64,000 nt of DNA from Bacillus sp. UNC41MFS5 (GTDB lineage: Bacteria; Bacillota; Bacilli; Bacillales_B; DSM-18226), in contig NZ_KK366017.1 of NCBI RefSeq assembly GCF_000686805.1, positions 1,054,001 through 1,118,000 of the forward strand, in the 5' to 3' direction. Under the pieces are notes generated by a model, which had not been told where the DNA came from, made no database searches, and saw nothing but the letters and a program-made list of their open reading frames with translations. Made by a program: the position numbers and the translations under genes. Below are positions 28,488-38,201 of this stretch, one piece after another (the stretch's first letter is position 1; the number at the start of each line of letters is the position of its first letter).

Positions 28488-30094
28488 CAAGAAAAGTTAA
28501 AGTTTCGTCGGCTGCTGAAGTCGCCCAAAGCATTAAAGACAACAGTGTAGTGTTAACTACAGGTTTTAGTTTGATTGGTGTAGCAGAGGAAATCTATCAA
28601 AAAATTGAAGAGAACTTTCTTGCGAACGGCTCTCCTAAGGATTTGACATTTGTTCATTCGGCAGGCCAGAGCGATACCATTAGAGGAATGGAGCATCTAG
28701 CCCATCCTGGCCTGCTTAAGAGAATCATCGGTTCTCATTGGGGGCTATCGCCAAGGTTAGAGGCCTTGATAACAAATAATGAAATAGAAGCATTTTGCTT
28801 GCCTATGGGGCAAATGATTTCCATGTATAAAGCGGCTGCATCCGGTAAGCCAGGTATTTTGTCACAAATTGGTCTTGGCACTTTTGTTGATCCTAGGATA
28901 GAAGGCGGAAAGATGAATCGAAAAGCCATCAACAGTCAGGAAAATTTGGTCCAATATTTCAAAATGGGAGATGAAGACTATCTTTTTTATCCTAGCATAG
29001 CCTTTGACTTGTATATTGGACGGGGAACTACGGCAGATGAGGCTGGCAATATTACAATGGAAGATGAGGCAGGCAAATTAGAAGTAATATCAGCGGTTCA
29101 GGCAGTAAGGGCGAGCGGAGGAAGAGTGATTTTTCAAGTTAAGAGAGTAGTAGAAAGAAATACTTTAAACCCTAAAGAGGTTATTATTCCTGGGATTTTC
29201 GTAGATGAAATCGTTGTTAGTGAAAATCCTTATGAAAATCATCGAATGACATCTTCTGCTTTTTATCACCCAGGCTACGTGGGAAGGCTGAAAGAACCAT
29301 TAATACGGTCAAGTGAGATGTTAAGACTTCAGACAAAGAAATTGATTGGCAGAAGGGCTGTAATGGAACTGACTGAAGGAGATATTGTAAATCTAGGTGT
29401 CGGAATACCTGGTGATTCAGTTGGAGCAATTATAGAAGAAGAAGATATGGCCAAGCAGATTTCCTTATCCGTTGAACTTGGAACAATCGGCGGGATTACA
29501 GTCGGTGGAGGTGATTTTGGAATTACGAAAAACGCCGAAGCGATTATCGAAAATTCCCAGAAGTTCGATTATTATACCGGGTGCGGTGTTGATGTTACGT
29601 TTATGGGTGCTGCAGAAATAGATAGAGATGGAAATGTTAATGTGAGCAAGTTTGGACCTCGCAGTCCTGGTTGCGGAGGATTTATCGATATTACGCAGGC
29701 GGCAAAGAAATTAGTATTCTGTTTTACATTCACATCTGGTGGCCTTCAAATTGATGTGGAGAAAGGTGAGGTTCGAATCTCCAAAGAAGGAAGGCATAAG
29801 AAATTTGTAGATCATGTTGAACAGATAACTTTTAATGGGAAATATGCTGCAAACCGTAATCAGCAAGTCCTTTTCGTTACAGAAAGAGCGGTCTTTACCT
29901 TAAGTGAAAAAGGTCTGGTACTTACAGAGGTTGCACCAGGTATCGATCTTGAAAAAGATATTTTATCTCAAATGGAATTTATACCGACGATTTCTCCAGA
30001 CCTTAGAATTATGGATCCGTCTCTCTATGTAAATGGGATTATTCACCTGTCTGATTTTATTAATAGAAATAAAAACACTTTAGAAAGTAAATAA
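28484..30094 (+). CDS. Family I acyl-CoA transferase, copy 1
   Basis: The 536-residue protein fuses alpha- and beta-type halves, as in propionate CoA-transferase and acetoacetate CoA-transferase. The N-terminal half has G-S-H-W-G-L. The C-terminal half has G-R-R-A-V-M-E-L, G-V-G-I-P-G-D, and the presumed catalytic Glu331 in S-V-E-L-G-T-I-G-G-I. It moves CoA from acetyl-CoA or another acyl-CoA to a free carboxylic acid. It is the most divergent of three paralogues here: ExG is E-L-G where the others have E-S-G. TTG start, translationally coupled to the SDR gene (TTGA overlap). Confidence 0.85.
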   Translation: MTRKVKVSSAAEVAQSIKDNSVVLTTGFSLIGVAEEIYQKIEENFLANGSPKDLTFVHSAGQSDTIRGMEHLAHPGLLKRIIGSHWGLSPRLEALITNNEIEAFCLPMGQMISMYKAAASGKPGILSQIGLGTFVDPRIEGGKMNRKAINSQENLVQYFKMGDEDYLFYPSIAFDLYIGRGTTADEAGNITMEDEAGKLEVISAVQAVRASGGRVIFQVKRVVERNTLNPKEVIIPGIFVDEIVVSENPYENHRMTSSAFYHPGYVGRLKEPLIRSSEMLRLQTKKLIGRRAVMELTEGDIVNLGVGIPGDSVGAIIEEEDMAKQISLSVELGTIGGITVGGGDFGITKNAEAIIENSQKFDYYTGCGVDVTFMGAAEIDRDGNVNVSKFGPRSPGCGGFIDITQAAKKLVFCFTFTSGGLQIDVEKGEVRISKEGRHKKFVDHVEQITFNGKYAANRNQQVLFVTERAVFTLSEKGLVLTEVAPGIDLEKDILSQMEFIPTISPDLRIMDPSLYVNGIIHLSDFINRNKNTLESK

Positions 30095-30122
30095 AACATT
30101 TAGATAAGGGGAGATCATAGTC

Positions 30123-31361
30123 TTGAAAAAATTAATGAAAATATTTACTGCGATTACACTTTCAAGTGCATTAATTCTTGGTTTAGCTGGATGTGGAAGT
30201 AAAGAAACTGGTTCAAATAATGGCGATGGAAAAAACGGTAAAGAAGTGGTTGTTGGTGTTCTTTATCCTACTTCTGGAAGCTTGGCCCGCTTAGGAGGCG
30301 CAGCATTGAAAGCAGTCGAATTAGCAGTAGAGGATATTAATGCGGCGGGAGGAATCAAATCGCTCGGAGGAGCGAAAATCAAACTAGAGGCGGTCGATCC
30401 GGGTGAAAAGCCGGAATCTGCAAAATCTGCGACAGAGCGTCTCATTCAAAATAAAAAAGTATCCGCCATTACAGGGGATTATTCAAGCTCACTTTCCCTT
30501 GTCACTTCAGAGGTGGCAGAACGTGCTAAGATTCCATTTGTAACCGCTTCCGTTGCGGATAAATTAACTTCCCGTGGTATGAAATATCTGTTCCAGGTAT
30601 CTCCTAAAGGCTCGATGTTCGGAGAAACTCAAGTGAAATTCGCAAAAGAATATCTTGTCGGCAAGCTTGGAAAAAAACCGAAGGTAGCCATCGTTTTTGA
30701 AGAAACAAGCTACGGAACATCAACATCTGAAGGATTGAAAAAGACAGCGGAAGACCTAGGATTAGAAGTGGCTTTGTTTGAACCATATCAGGCTAATTTT
30801 GCAGACGCTTCTCCTCTTGTGAACAAAATTAAATCTTCTGGAGCCGAAATATTGTTCCCAGTTTCTTATTTACAGGATGCTATTCTAATTCAGAAAACGA
30901 TTAAACAGTTTGGGTTGGATATCACCACAGTTGGCGGTGGAGCAGGTTACTTAATGCCTGAGTTTTACAAGGAGCTGGGAGAAGACGGGGAAGGTGTAGT
31001 ATCTGTTGCTTCCTGGAACCGTGATATAAACAAAAAAGGTGTAGAAGATATTGACAAACGTTATGCAGAAAAGAATGGAGAGTTTATAACGGAACACTCA
31101 GGGGAGGCATATTCCGCAATGTGGACAATTGCGCATGCTATTGAAAAAGCCGGATCAAGTGACCCAGAGAAAATTAAGGAAGCTCTATCTAAATTGAAAT
31201 TAGAAGAAGGTGCTCAAGGAAATATCATGCCAGGCGGCAACATTCAACTTGATAAAACAGGATGGAATAAGAATGTTCATCCGGTTATTATCCAATGGCA
31301 AGATGCGAAACCGGTTACAATCTATCCAAAAGAAGATGCAAAGGTAGAATATAAAAACTAA
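30123..31361 (+). CDS. LivK-type ABC substrate-binding lipoprotein
   Basis: The protein has 412 residues. The signal peptide ends in a lipobox, L-A-G-C, with Cys24 the lipidated residue. A Gly/Asn-rich linker precedes a type I periplasmic-binding fold (V-V-G-V-L-Y-P-T-S-G-S-L-A and L-A-V-E-D-I-N-A-A-G-G-I). It belongs to the branched-chain-amino-acid/amide/organic-acid family (HAAT), whose members also bind acids and amides. In this cluster an organic acid is more likely than leucine. TTG start after GGGGAG. Confidence 0.85.
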   Translation: MKKLMKIFTAITLSSALILGLAGCGSKETGSNNGDGKNGKEVVVGVLYPTSGSLARLGGAALKAVELAVEDINAAGGIKSLGGAKIKLEAVDPGEKPESAKSATERLIQNKKVSAITGDYSSSLSLVTSEVAERAKIPFVTASVADKLTSRGMKYLFQVSPKGSMFGETQVKFAKEYLVGKLGKKPKVAIVFEETSYGTSTSEGLKKTAEDLGLEVALFEPYQANFADASPLVNKIKSSGAEILFPVSYLQDAILIQKTIKQFGLDITTVGGGAGYLMPEFYKELGEDGEGVVSVASWNRDINKKGVEDIDKRYAEKNGEFITEHSGEAYSAMWTIAHAIEKAGSSDPEKIKEALSKLKLEEGAQGNIMPGGNIQLDKTGWNKNVHPVIIQWQDAKPVTIYPKEDAKVEYKN

Positions 31362-31382
31362 TCATGGGGAAGGAGTATGAAA

Positions 31383-32315
31383 ATGAATATTCCTTCCTTT
31401 CTTCCTACTATTATTAATAAAATACGAGACATCGGCGGTGAAATAATGGATTTATTATTGCAGGTACTTATTAATGGGCTATTAATCGGTGGGATTTACG
31501 CACTGATCAGTATTGGTTTAACACTCCTATTTGGAGTTGTGGATATTGTAAATTTTGCACATGGTGAATTTGTTATGCTCGGTATGTATGCCTCTTATTG
31601 GACATGGGTATATACAGGTGCGGATCCAATATACACTTTAATCGTTTCTATTTCAGGCATGTTCATTGTTGGAGTAATTACCCAAAAATACTTATTTTCA
31701 CACATTATGAAAGCTCCAGCTCTTACTCAGATTTTTTTAACGGTTGGACTTCAGCTTGTCTTACAAAATGGTGCACTAATGATATTTGGTTCAAGCACAC
31801 GTTCCATAAATTTTAGTTGGAGAGAGGAAACATTGAAATTTGCTGGGGTAGTAGTTCCTGTCAACATGTTGGTTGCTTTCGGCCTTTCTCTTATATTAGC
31901 GGGCATTCTATTTGTTTTCTTATCGAAGACCGATATCGGCAAGGCGATGAAAGCTGCTAAATTGGATCGGGAAACGGCAATGCTAATGGGAATTAACACA
32001 AATAAGATTTTTTACATTGCAGCAGGAATTGCAGCTGCACTGACAGGAGCAGCAGGAACAGCTATAAGTACCTTTCAGTACATCCAGCCTTTGGCAGGAG
32101 CTCATTTTGGGCTAATGGCCTATATAGTAGTAATACTAGGAGGATTGGGTAATCTTAAAGGAGCTTTTATTGGGGGGTTGATTCTTGGTATTGCCGAATC
32201 TTTCGGAATTCAATATATTAGTGCAAATTCAGGACTTCTTGCGGCCTTCATACTATTTCTAGTCGTACTGTTTATTAAGCCATCCGGATTATTTACCACG
32301 AAGGGGGCTGCATAA
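31383..32315 (+). CDS. LivH-type ABC permease
   Basis: This inner-membrane permease has about eight hydrophobic segments, with the family stretches N-G-L-L-I-G-G-I-Y-A-L and V-N-F-A-H-G-E-F-V-M-L-G. ATG 31383 has AGGAG seven bases upstream; ATG 31446, giving 289 residues and starting M-D-L-L-L-Q, fits the usual LivH length better but has a weak ribosome site. It pairs with the LivM-type permease encoded next to form the channel. Confidence 0.85.
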   Translation: MNIPSFLPTIINKIRDIGGEIMDLLLQVLINGLLIGGIYALISIGLTLLFGVVDIVNFAHGEFVMLGMYASYWTWVYTGADPIYTLIVSISGMFIVGVITQKYLFSHIMKAPALTQIFLTVGLQLVLQNGALMIFGSSTRSINFSWREETLKFAGVVVPVNMLVAFGLSLILAGILFVFLSKTDIGKAMKAAKLDRETAMLMGINTNKIFYIAAGIAAALTGAAGTAISTFQYIQPLAGAHFGLMAYIVVILGGLGNLKGAFIGGLILGIAESFGIQYISANSGLLAAFILFLVVLFIKPSGLFTTKGAA

Positions 32316-32317
32316 AA

Positions 32318-33436
32318 ATGGGAATTCAAGCGGAAAAGGTCGTTACGGAGAAAGACCAAATGAATAAGACGCATACTCTGGGAGATAAAACTATTAGTCA
32401 TTCAAAAAAAAATACCTTATTTAGCCATATTTCACAGCCCAAAATTTATGTTCCCCTATTCGGACTGTTATTTGTATGTGTTGCCCCTCTGACTGTGAAT
32501 GAGTATTACCAGAATATCTTAAATTCAATCCTGCTGTTTGCCATTGCAGGAGTATCCTGGAATATTTTTGGCGGATACGCACGCCAGGTATCTATCGGTC
32601 ATGCCCTTTTCTTTGGAATCGGAGCCTACACTTCAACTATCTTGTTAACAAAGTATGGAATCAGCCCCTGGATTGGAATGTTTGTGGGTGGAATAATCTC
32701 TGTAGTAGTTGGCTACATAATGGGAATGGGACTAATGCGATTAAGGGGTCATTATTTTGCGATTGCCACCATCGTATTCTCACAGGTCGCCCTTCTGCTG
32801 GTAACAAAGTATCGTGGATTTACTGGCGGAGCGGAAGGCCTCTCGGTACCATTCGCAGAATCTTTTGGGATGCTTCAGTTCTCTAGTAAGCTGCCTTATT
32901 TCTATATTTTCCTGGCTTTCTTAGTGGTGATTCTCTTGTTAGTACGAAAAATTGAAAACTCACGTCTGGGTTATTACATGATTGCAATGGGCCAGGATGA
33001 TCAAGCAGCAAAAGCAATAGGGATCAATATTCCAAGGGTAAAACATATCGCATTAGCCATAAGTGCGTTTACCATGTCAATGGTAGGAACCTTATATGCT
33101 CAGTATATGTATTTTATCGAACCAAAGGCTGTTTTTGATGTTCCTTTGTCTGTAGAATTTGCCATGGTTTCAATTATTGGCGGGCTTGGTACGGTAATGG
33201 GGCCTGTTATTGGAGCAATCGTTATGAAGCCATTCATTGAAGTTGCCATTTCCATAACAAGTTTTCTGGGATTGGGTTCACTTGAAGGGATTAACTACTT
33301 TTTATACGGGATCATCTTAATCGTTGTCGTTATACTTATTCCTAATGGTTTAATCAGACCTATCTCAAAGGCCTATAATAGATTGCTTTCTGTCCTTCCA
33401 GGCGGAAAATCAAAATGGAGGGATAATCATAGATGA
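32318..33436 (+). CDS. LivM-type ABC permease
   Basis: The 372-residue protein has a hydrophilic N-terminal extension of about 45 residues and then 9-10 membrane segments. LivM features are visible: G-Q/R-V-S-I-G-H-A-L-F-F-G-I-G-A-Y, L-R-G-H-Y-F-A-I-A-T, and a late G-G-L-G-T-V-M-G-P-V-I-G-A. It is encoded two bases after the LivH stop and overlaps livG by four bases, so the transporter genes are tightly coupled. Confidence 0.85.
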   Translation: MGIQAEKVVTEKDQMNKTHTLGDKTISHSKKNTLFSHISQPKIYVPLFGLLFVCVAPLTVNEYYQNILNSILLFAIAGVSWNIFGGYARQVSIGHALFFGIGAYTSTILLTKYGISPWIGMFVGGIISVVVGYIMGMGLMRLRGHYFAIATIVFSQVALLLVTKYRGFTGGAEGLSVPFAESFGMLQFSSKLPYFYIFLAFLVVILLLVRKIENSRLGYYMIAMGQDDQAAKAIGINIPRVKHIALAISAFTMSMVGTLYAQYMYFIEPKAVFDVPLSVEFAMVSIIGGLGTVMGPVIGAIVMKPFIEVAISITSFLGLGSLEGINYFLYGIILIVVVILIPNGLIRPISKAYNRLLSVLPGGKSKWRDNHR

Positions 33437-34167
33437 GTGAACAAATCTTAGAAGTTAAAAATATATCAAAACGGTTTCACGGGTTGCTTGCTGTTAACGA
33501 TTTAAGTTTCCATATATATAAAGGTGAAATTTTAGGAGTTATCGGGCCCAATGGTGCCGGTAAATCAACAACGTTCAATCTAATTACAGGGGTTTATAAA
33601 CCGGATACTGGTGAAGTTATTATGAATGGAGAGAAAATAACCGGCCTTTCATCAGATGAGATTTGTAAAAAAGGACTTAGCAGAACTTTTCAGGTAACTC
33701 GTCCTTTCGGTGATATGACAGTGTTGCAAAATGTAATGGTGGGGGCTTTCCTTAAGACCTCTCACTTTAATGAGGCGAAGAGGAAAGCGTTGGAAATGAT
33801 TGAGTTTGTTGGGCTTGGGGAGAAAGCACATTCAGTTGCGCGCACTCTCTCCATCATCGATCAAAGGAGATTGGAATTTGCAAGAAGCCTGGCAACACAA
33901 CCAAAATTACTCTTATTGGATGAGTGTCTAGCAGGTCTAAATAATCGTGAAGTTGAAGAAGCAATTGAGCTAATTTGGAAGGTAAAGGCATCAGGGATAA
34001 CTCTGGTAGTTATCGAGCACGTAATGAAGGTCATTAATGCCATATCGGATCGTGTGGTGGTACTCAATTTTGGCTCAAAATTGCTAGAAGGTCTTCCAAA
34101 GGATGTAATGAGCAATCCGACTGTTGTTGAAGCCTATCTGGGAAAGGGGTTTGTGCAACATGCTTAA
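33433..34167 (+). CDS. LivG-type ABC ATPase
   Basis: The 244-residue ATPase has Walker [10 protein letters not shown] near residues 37-45 and Walker [12 protein letters not shown]. The signature is [10 protein letters not shown] rather than the usual L-S-x-G-Q; this form occurs in a subset of LivG proteins. The usual Pro after the Walker B Glu is Cys. The branched-chain C-terminal extension is present. Confidence 0.85.
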   Translation: MSEQILEVKNISKRFHGLLAVNDLSFHIYKGEILGVIGPNGAGKSTTFNLITGVYKPDTGEVIMNGEKITGLSSDEICKKGLSRTFQVTRPFGDMTVLQNVMVGAFLKTSHFNEAKRKALEMIEFVGLGEKAHSVARTLSIIDQRRLEFARSLATQPKLLLLDECLAGLNNREVEEAIELIWKVKASGITLVVIEHVMKVINAISDRVVVLNFGSKLLEGLPKDVMSNPTVVEAYLGKGFVQHA

Positions 34168-34870
34168 TGTAAACAACCTACATGTTTCATATGGTGCAAT
34201 TAAGGCTCTGCGAGGGGTTTCAATCGAGGTTAACCGTGGAGAATGTGTCGCGATTGTTGGCAGTAATGGGGCTGGAAAAACCACATTATTAAAAACGATT
34301 TGCGGTTTATTAACTCCAAATCAAGGAACTGTTGAACTAGACGGGAAACCGCTTGTCGGGAAAAAAGCCTATGATATTGCCAATCTCGCAGTTGCTCATG
34401 TGCCAGAAGGTCGTCGTGTTTTTACGGAAATGAGTGTATTAGATAATTTAATACTTGGTTCATATGTGAAAGAAGCGAAGGCTCATCGAAATGAAAGCCT
34501 TGATTATGTTTTTAGCTTGTTTCCCCGCTTAGCTGAACGCAAAAATCAACTTGCAGGAACAATGTCTGGCGGTGAACAGCAAATGCTTGCAGTCGCTAGA
34601 GGCTTAATGTTAAAGCCGAAATTAATAATTCTTGATGAGCCTTCTTCGGGCTTATCCCCGCTTATTGTGGAGCAAATGTATGAAAAGCTGGCAGAAATCC
34701 ATAAAACAACAGATATGGCAATGCTTGTTGTTGAACAAAATGTTCCAATTGCTCTTTCTATTGCAAATAGGGGCTATGTTTTGGAAAATGGTTCAATTCA
34801 CGTAGCTGGAACAAGCAATCAATTAATGGTAGATCCTGAGGTGAAAGCAGCTTATCTAGGATTCCATTAA
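34160..34870 (+). CDS. LivF-type ABC ATPase
   Basis: The 236-residue ATPase has Walker A G-S-N-G-A-G-K-T-T, the signature M-S-G-G-E-Q-Q-M-L and Walker B L-I-I-L-D-E-P-S-S-G-L-S-P. I chose ATG 34160, which overlaps the livG stop by eight bases and begins [12 protein letters not shown]. It completes a five-gene HAAT importer. Confidence 0.85.
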   Translation: MLNVNNLHVSYGAIKALRGVSIEVNRGECVAIVGSNGAGKTTLLKTICGLLTPNQGTVELDGKPLVGKKAYDIANLAVAHVPEGRRVFTEMSVLDNLILGSYVKEAKAHRNESLDYVFSLFPRLAERKNQLAGTMSGGEQQMLAVARGLMLKPKLIILDEPSSGLSPLIVEQMYEKLAEIHKTTDMAMLVVEQNVPIALSIANRGYVLENGSIHVAGTSNQLMVDPEVKAAYLGFH

Positions 34871-34893
34871 GACTTAGGAAAGGTTTTGGTAGA

Positions 34894-35340
34894 GTGAGAG
34901 GAATTTATTTTGATGCCTTTGAAGTTGGAACTGTCTATAAAACTCCAACTAGAACAATGACCGAAACGGATGTAGTAATGTTTTCAGCAATGTCAGGAGA
35001 TATGAATGAACTCCATACAAGTGAAGAGTTCTCCAAGCAAAGTCCTTTCGGGAAACGACTTGCACAGGGATTACTCGGTTTATCTATCTCCCACGGCTTA
35101 ATGTTTCGACTGGGTATCTTTGACGGAACAGGAATTGCATTATTAGGTGTGGATAAATGGCAGTTTACAGCGCCAGTTTTTCTGGGAGATACGATCCACG
35201 CAGAAGTAGAAGTCCAGGAAAAGATTGAAAGCAAGAGCAAATCAGATCGTGGAGTTATCCGCTTCTTTGTCAGATTGGTTAATCAAGAGGGTGTTGTTAC
35301 TCAACAAGGGATTCAAACACTTATGATAAAAAGAAAATGA
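34894..35340 (+). CDS. MaoC-like hot-dog hydratase
   Basis: The 148-residue protein has the MaoC pattern: a lead-in F-E-V-G-T-V-Y-K-T, then the hydratase motif D-M-N-E-L-H-T-S-E-E-F-S-K and P-F-G-K-R-L-A-Q-G. The Asp/His dyad is at the position used by (R)-specific enoyl-CoA hydratases. It may hydrate crotonyl-CoA or a branched enoyl-CoA in this pathway. GTG start after AGGAAAGG. It sits between the transporter and CoA-transferase 2. Confidence 0.8.
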   Translation: MRGIYFDAFEVGTVYKTPTRTMTETDVVMFSAMSGDMNELHTSEEFSKQSPFGKRLAQGLLGLSISHGLMFRLGIFDGTGIALLGVDKWQFTAPVFLGDTIHAEVEVQEKIESKSKSDRGVIRFFVRLVNQEGVVTQQGIQTLMIKRK

Positions 35341-35358
35341 AAAATATGAGGTGAAAAT

Positions 35359-36990
35359 ATGGATAAAGTAATGAAAGCTAAAGAGGTGCTGCCCCATCTG
35401 AAAGAAGGCGCAGTTCTGTCCACTGTAGGTTTCACGTTAATGGGAGCCTGCGGCACCATCTTAAATGAAATCGAAAAGAGTTTCCTTGAGACAGGTTATC
35501 CAAAAAATTTAACGCTCCTGCATGGTGCCGGTCAAAGTGACAGGATTAATGGTATACAACGCTTGGCCCATCCTGGGTTAGTGAAAAGAATTATTGGTTC
35601 ACACTGGGGACTCGCTCCTAAATGGGGAGAAATGATTCACAAAAATGAAGTGGAAGCTTTTTGTCTTCCACAGGGACAGCTTGTCCATTTATTTCGTGCA
35701 ATGGCTTCCGGTAAGCCAGGGAATTTTTCCAAGGTTGGAGTAGGCACGTTTGTCGATCCACGAATTGAAGGAGGTAAAATGAACGGAAGTGCTCATGCAT
35801 GTGACGATATTGTGGAAGTTCTTTCTCTGCATGGTGAGGAGTATTTGTTCTATAAGAGTAATCCCATAGATGTGGCGATAATCCGCGGTACGACTGCGGA
35901 TGAAAGAGGAAATATCACAATGGAAGAAGAAGCCATTAAATTAGAAGCCATCTCCGTTGCGCAGGCAGCAAAAAACAATGGGGGGAAAGTGTTTGCACAG
36001 GTAAAGTACCTAGCCAAAAGCGGAAGCCTCCACCCAAAGGATATTGTCGTTCCAGGTATATATGTTGACGGCATTATTATTTCGGAAAACCAGGAGGAAG
36101 ATCATCGTCAAACAGCTTCATATTTCTTTGATCCTATATATTCAGGTGATTTAAAAATTCCTGAAGCCTCCAGTGATCCTTATCCTTTTAATATCCGGAA
36201 AATAATCGGTCGCCGTGCTGTCATGGAGCTATTCCCTAATGCTGTTGTCAACCTAGGTACAGGTATACCAGGTGATGTTATTGGTCCGATTGCTAACGAG
36301 GAAGGAATAAACAAAGCGATAACCTTAACCATTGAATCAGGTGTCATTGGCGGTATCCCGGAAGGCGGAACAGACTTCGGAATCACAAAGAACGCAGAAG
36401 CTATTATCGAACATTGCTATCAGTTTGATTACTACAATGGAAGCGGTGTGGATGTTACTTTTATGGGACTGGCGGAAGTTGATGCGGCAGGGAATGTAAA
36501 CGTAAGTAAATTTGGTACTAAGACTGTTGGTTGCGGCGGTTTTATTGACATCACACAGCCAGCCAAAAAAGTGGTGTTTTGCGCCACATTTACAGCAGGT
36601 GGGCTTAAGGTCGATATTGAAGGCGGAACCCTTCGTGTTGTCCAGGAAGGAAGAACAAAGAAATTTATTGATGAAGTTAATCAGATCACCTTCAGTGGCC
36701 AATATGCTCGAAACATCGGCCAGAGGGTCATATTCGTGACGGAAAGAGCAGTATTTGAATTAAAAAAAGATGGATTGGTGCTTACGGAAATTGCACCAGG
36801 TATCGATCTTGAAATAGATATTCTCTCCCAAATGGATTTTAAGCCTATCATCGCAGCGGACTTAAAAGTGATGGATAGCAGGATCTTTAAAGAAGAGGTA
36901 ATGGGGTTCGAAAATGAATTTTTTGGATTAGAAAAATTCCTTCTCCAAACAAGTAACTCACAGCTTAAGGGAGGGATTAAAGTTGGTTAA
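35359..36990 (+). CDS. Family I acyl-CoA transferase, copy 2
   Basis: The 543-residue fused transferase has the same layout as copy 1, with Glu326 in T-I-E-S-G-V-I-G-G-I-P-E as presumed CoA-thioester-forming residue. Other motifs are G-S-H-W-G-L-A, G-R-R-A-V-M-E-L and G-T-G-I-P-G-D-V-I-G-P-I. It is closer to copy 3 than to copy 1: both have D-V-I-G-P-I and I-E/L-E-S-G-V-I-G-G-I-P. Its position next to the MaoC-like and alcohol dehydrogenase genes suggests activation of a hydroxyacid. It overlaps the next gene by eight bases. Confidence 0.85.
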   Translation: MDKVMKAKEVLPHLKEGAVLSTVGFTLMGACGTILNEIEKSFLETGYPKNLTLLHGAGQSDRINGIQRLAHPGLVKRIIGSHWGLAPKWGEMIHKNEVEAFCLPQGQLVHLFRAMASGKPGNFSKVGVGTFVDPRIEGGKMNGSAHACDDIVEVLSLHGEEYLFYKSNPIDVAIIRGTTADERGNITMEEEAIKLEAISVAQAAKNNGGKVFAQVKYLAKSGSLHPKDIVVPGIYVDGIIISENQEEDHRQTASYFFDPIYSGDLKIPEASSDPYPFNIRKIIGRRAVMELFPNAVVNLGTGIPGDVIGPIANEEGINKAITLTIESGVIGGIPEGGTDFGITKNAEAIIEHCYQFDYYNGSGVDVTFMGLAEVDAAGNVNVSKFGTKTVGCGGFIDITQPAKKVVFCATFTAGGLKVDIEGGTLRVVQEGRTKKFIDEVNQITFSGQYARNIGQRVIFVTERAVFELKKDGLVLTEIAPGIDLEIDILSQMDFKPIIAADLKVMDSRIFKEEVMGFENEFFGLEKFLLQTSNSQLKGGIKVG

Positions 36991-38146
36991 CAGCACAGTT
37001 TCTATGATTAAAAATGTGACTGAAATTATCTGGGGAATGGGGGCGGTCAGTAATGTGGCCGCCATTCTTGAAAAGAATAAAGCGAAGAAAATATTGGTGG
37101 TCACTGATGCTGGAATCGCAAAATCAGGTGTTTTAGATCAAGTCACTGCTCAACTTACAGGAGTGGAATATTCTTTATTTAGTGAGGTTGAGCCTAATCC
37201 TTCCGTACAAACAGTTTTTAAAGCATTAGGGAAATGTAAGGAGCTAGAGGCGGATCTTATTATTGGCGTGGGAGGAGGCAGCCCCATTGATGTAGCGAAA
37301 GCAGTTGCTGTTGTTAATGCCAATGGCGGTTCGATTGTGGATTATGAAGGAATCGATACATTTACTACTCCTGCTACGCCTTTATTGGCGATTCCAACCA
37401 CATCTGGCACAGGCAGTGAAGTTACTTCCTTTACAGTTATCACGGATACAGAACGCAATTATAAATTAACGGTCGGAGGGACTCTAGTATCTGCAAGATG
37501 GGCTATTGTAGACCCTCAACTTACAATAACTTTACCACCTGGAATAACAGCATCTACTGGAATTGATGCACTCGTTCACGCGATTGAATCTTATACTTCA
37601 AGAGCTTCTTTCCATTATTCCGAGGTTCTTGCCCTAGATGCTGTTTCCTTGATCAGCGGCAGTCTACGCAAGGCTTATTATCAAGGCGATGATCTAAAAG
37701 CAAGAGAAAACATGCTTCTCGGAAGCTTAACGGCTGCCCTTGCTTTTAATAATACCCGTCTAGGCAATGCCCATGCTATTAGTCACCCGTTAAGTGCTTT
37801 TTTTGGGATCCCACATGGAATCGCAAACGGTATTCTACTTCCTGCGATTATGGAATTTAACTTGCTTTCCTGTCCTGATAAATTTGCACGCATAACAGAA
37901 GCGATGGAGCCAGAAGTGAAGGGAAGTATCATGGAAAAGGCTAATGCGTCGATTCAGTTGGTCAAAAGATTAGTCAAAGATATCAAAATTCCGATTTCTA
38001 TTTCTGAACTTGGTATCAACAAAGATGATTATGAAGCGGCAATTCCTTTTATGGCAAGAGATGCGATGAAAAGTGGAAACGTCCTTGTTAATCCAAGAAA
38101 AACAAATTTAGAAGATATTAATAATTTGTATCATGCTATCTATTAA
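36983..38146 (+). CDS. Group III iron-containing alcohol dehydrogenase
   Basis: The 387-residue protein has cofactor motif G-G-G-S-P-I-D-V-A-K-A near residues 95-105 and metal ligands in T-G-I-D-A-L-V-H-A-I-E, G-N-A-H-A-I-S-H-P and G-I-P-H-G. This family includes 4-hydroxybutyrate dehydrogenase, hydroxyacid-oxoacid transhydrogenase, lactaldehyde reductase and butanol dehydrogenase. The succinate-semialdehyde dehydrogenase further down favours 4-hydroxybutyrate oxidation, but this is inference. TTG start within the end of CoA-transferase 2. Confidence 0.85.
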   Translation: MVNSTVSMIKNVTEIIWGMGAVSNVAAILEKNKAKKILVVTDAGIAKSGVLDQVTAQLTGVEYSLFSEVEPNPSVQTVFKALGKCKELEADLIIGVGGGSPIDVAKAVAVVNANGGSIVDYEGIDTFTTPATPLLAIPTTSGTGSEVTSFTVITDTERNYKLTVGGTLVSARWAIVDPQLTITLPPGITASTGIDALVHAIESYTSRASFHYSEVLALDAVSLISGSLRKAYYQGDDLKARENMLLGSLTAALAFNNTRLGNAHAISHPLSAFFGIPHGIANGILLPAIMEFNLLSCPDKFARITEAMEPEVKGSIMEKANASIQLVKRLVKDIKIPISISELGINKDDYEAAIPFMARDAMKSGNVLVNPRKTNLEDINNLYHAIY

Positions 38147-38175
38147 AATGTGAAAGATCAAATCTTACATTTTTG
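38145..38175 (+). terminator. Weak intra-cluster terminator or attenuator
   Basis: AAAATGT and ACATTTT pair, with inner AAGAT/ATCTT, and TTTTT ends the stem. It sits in the gap before CoA-transferase 3 and may reduce downstream expression. Confidence 0.5.
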
Positions 38176-38201
38176 AAGTCTGGCATAAAGGGGATAAAAT
38201 T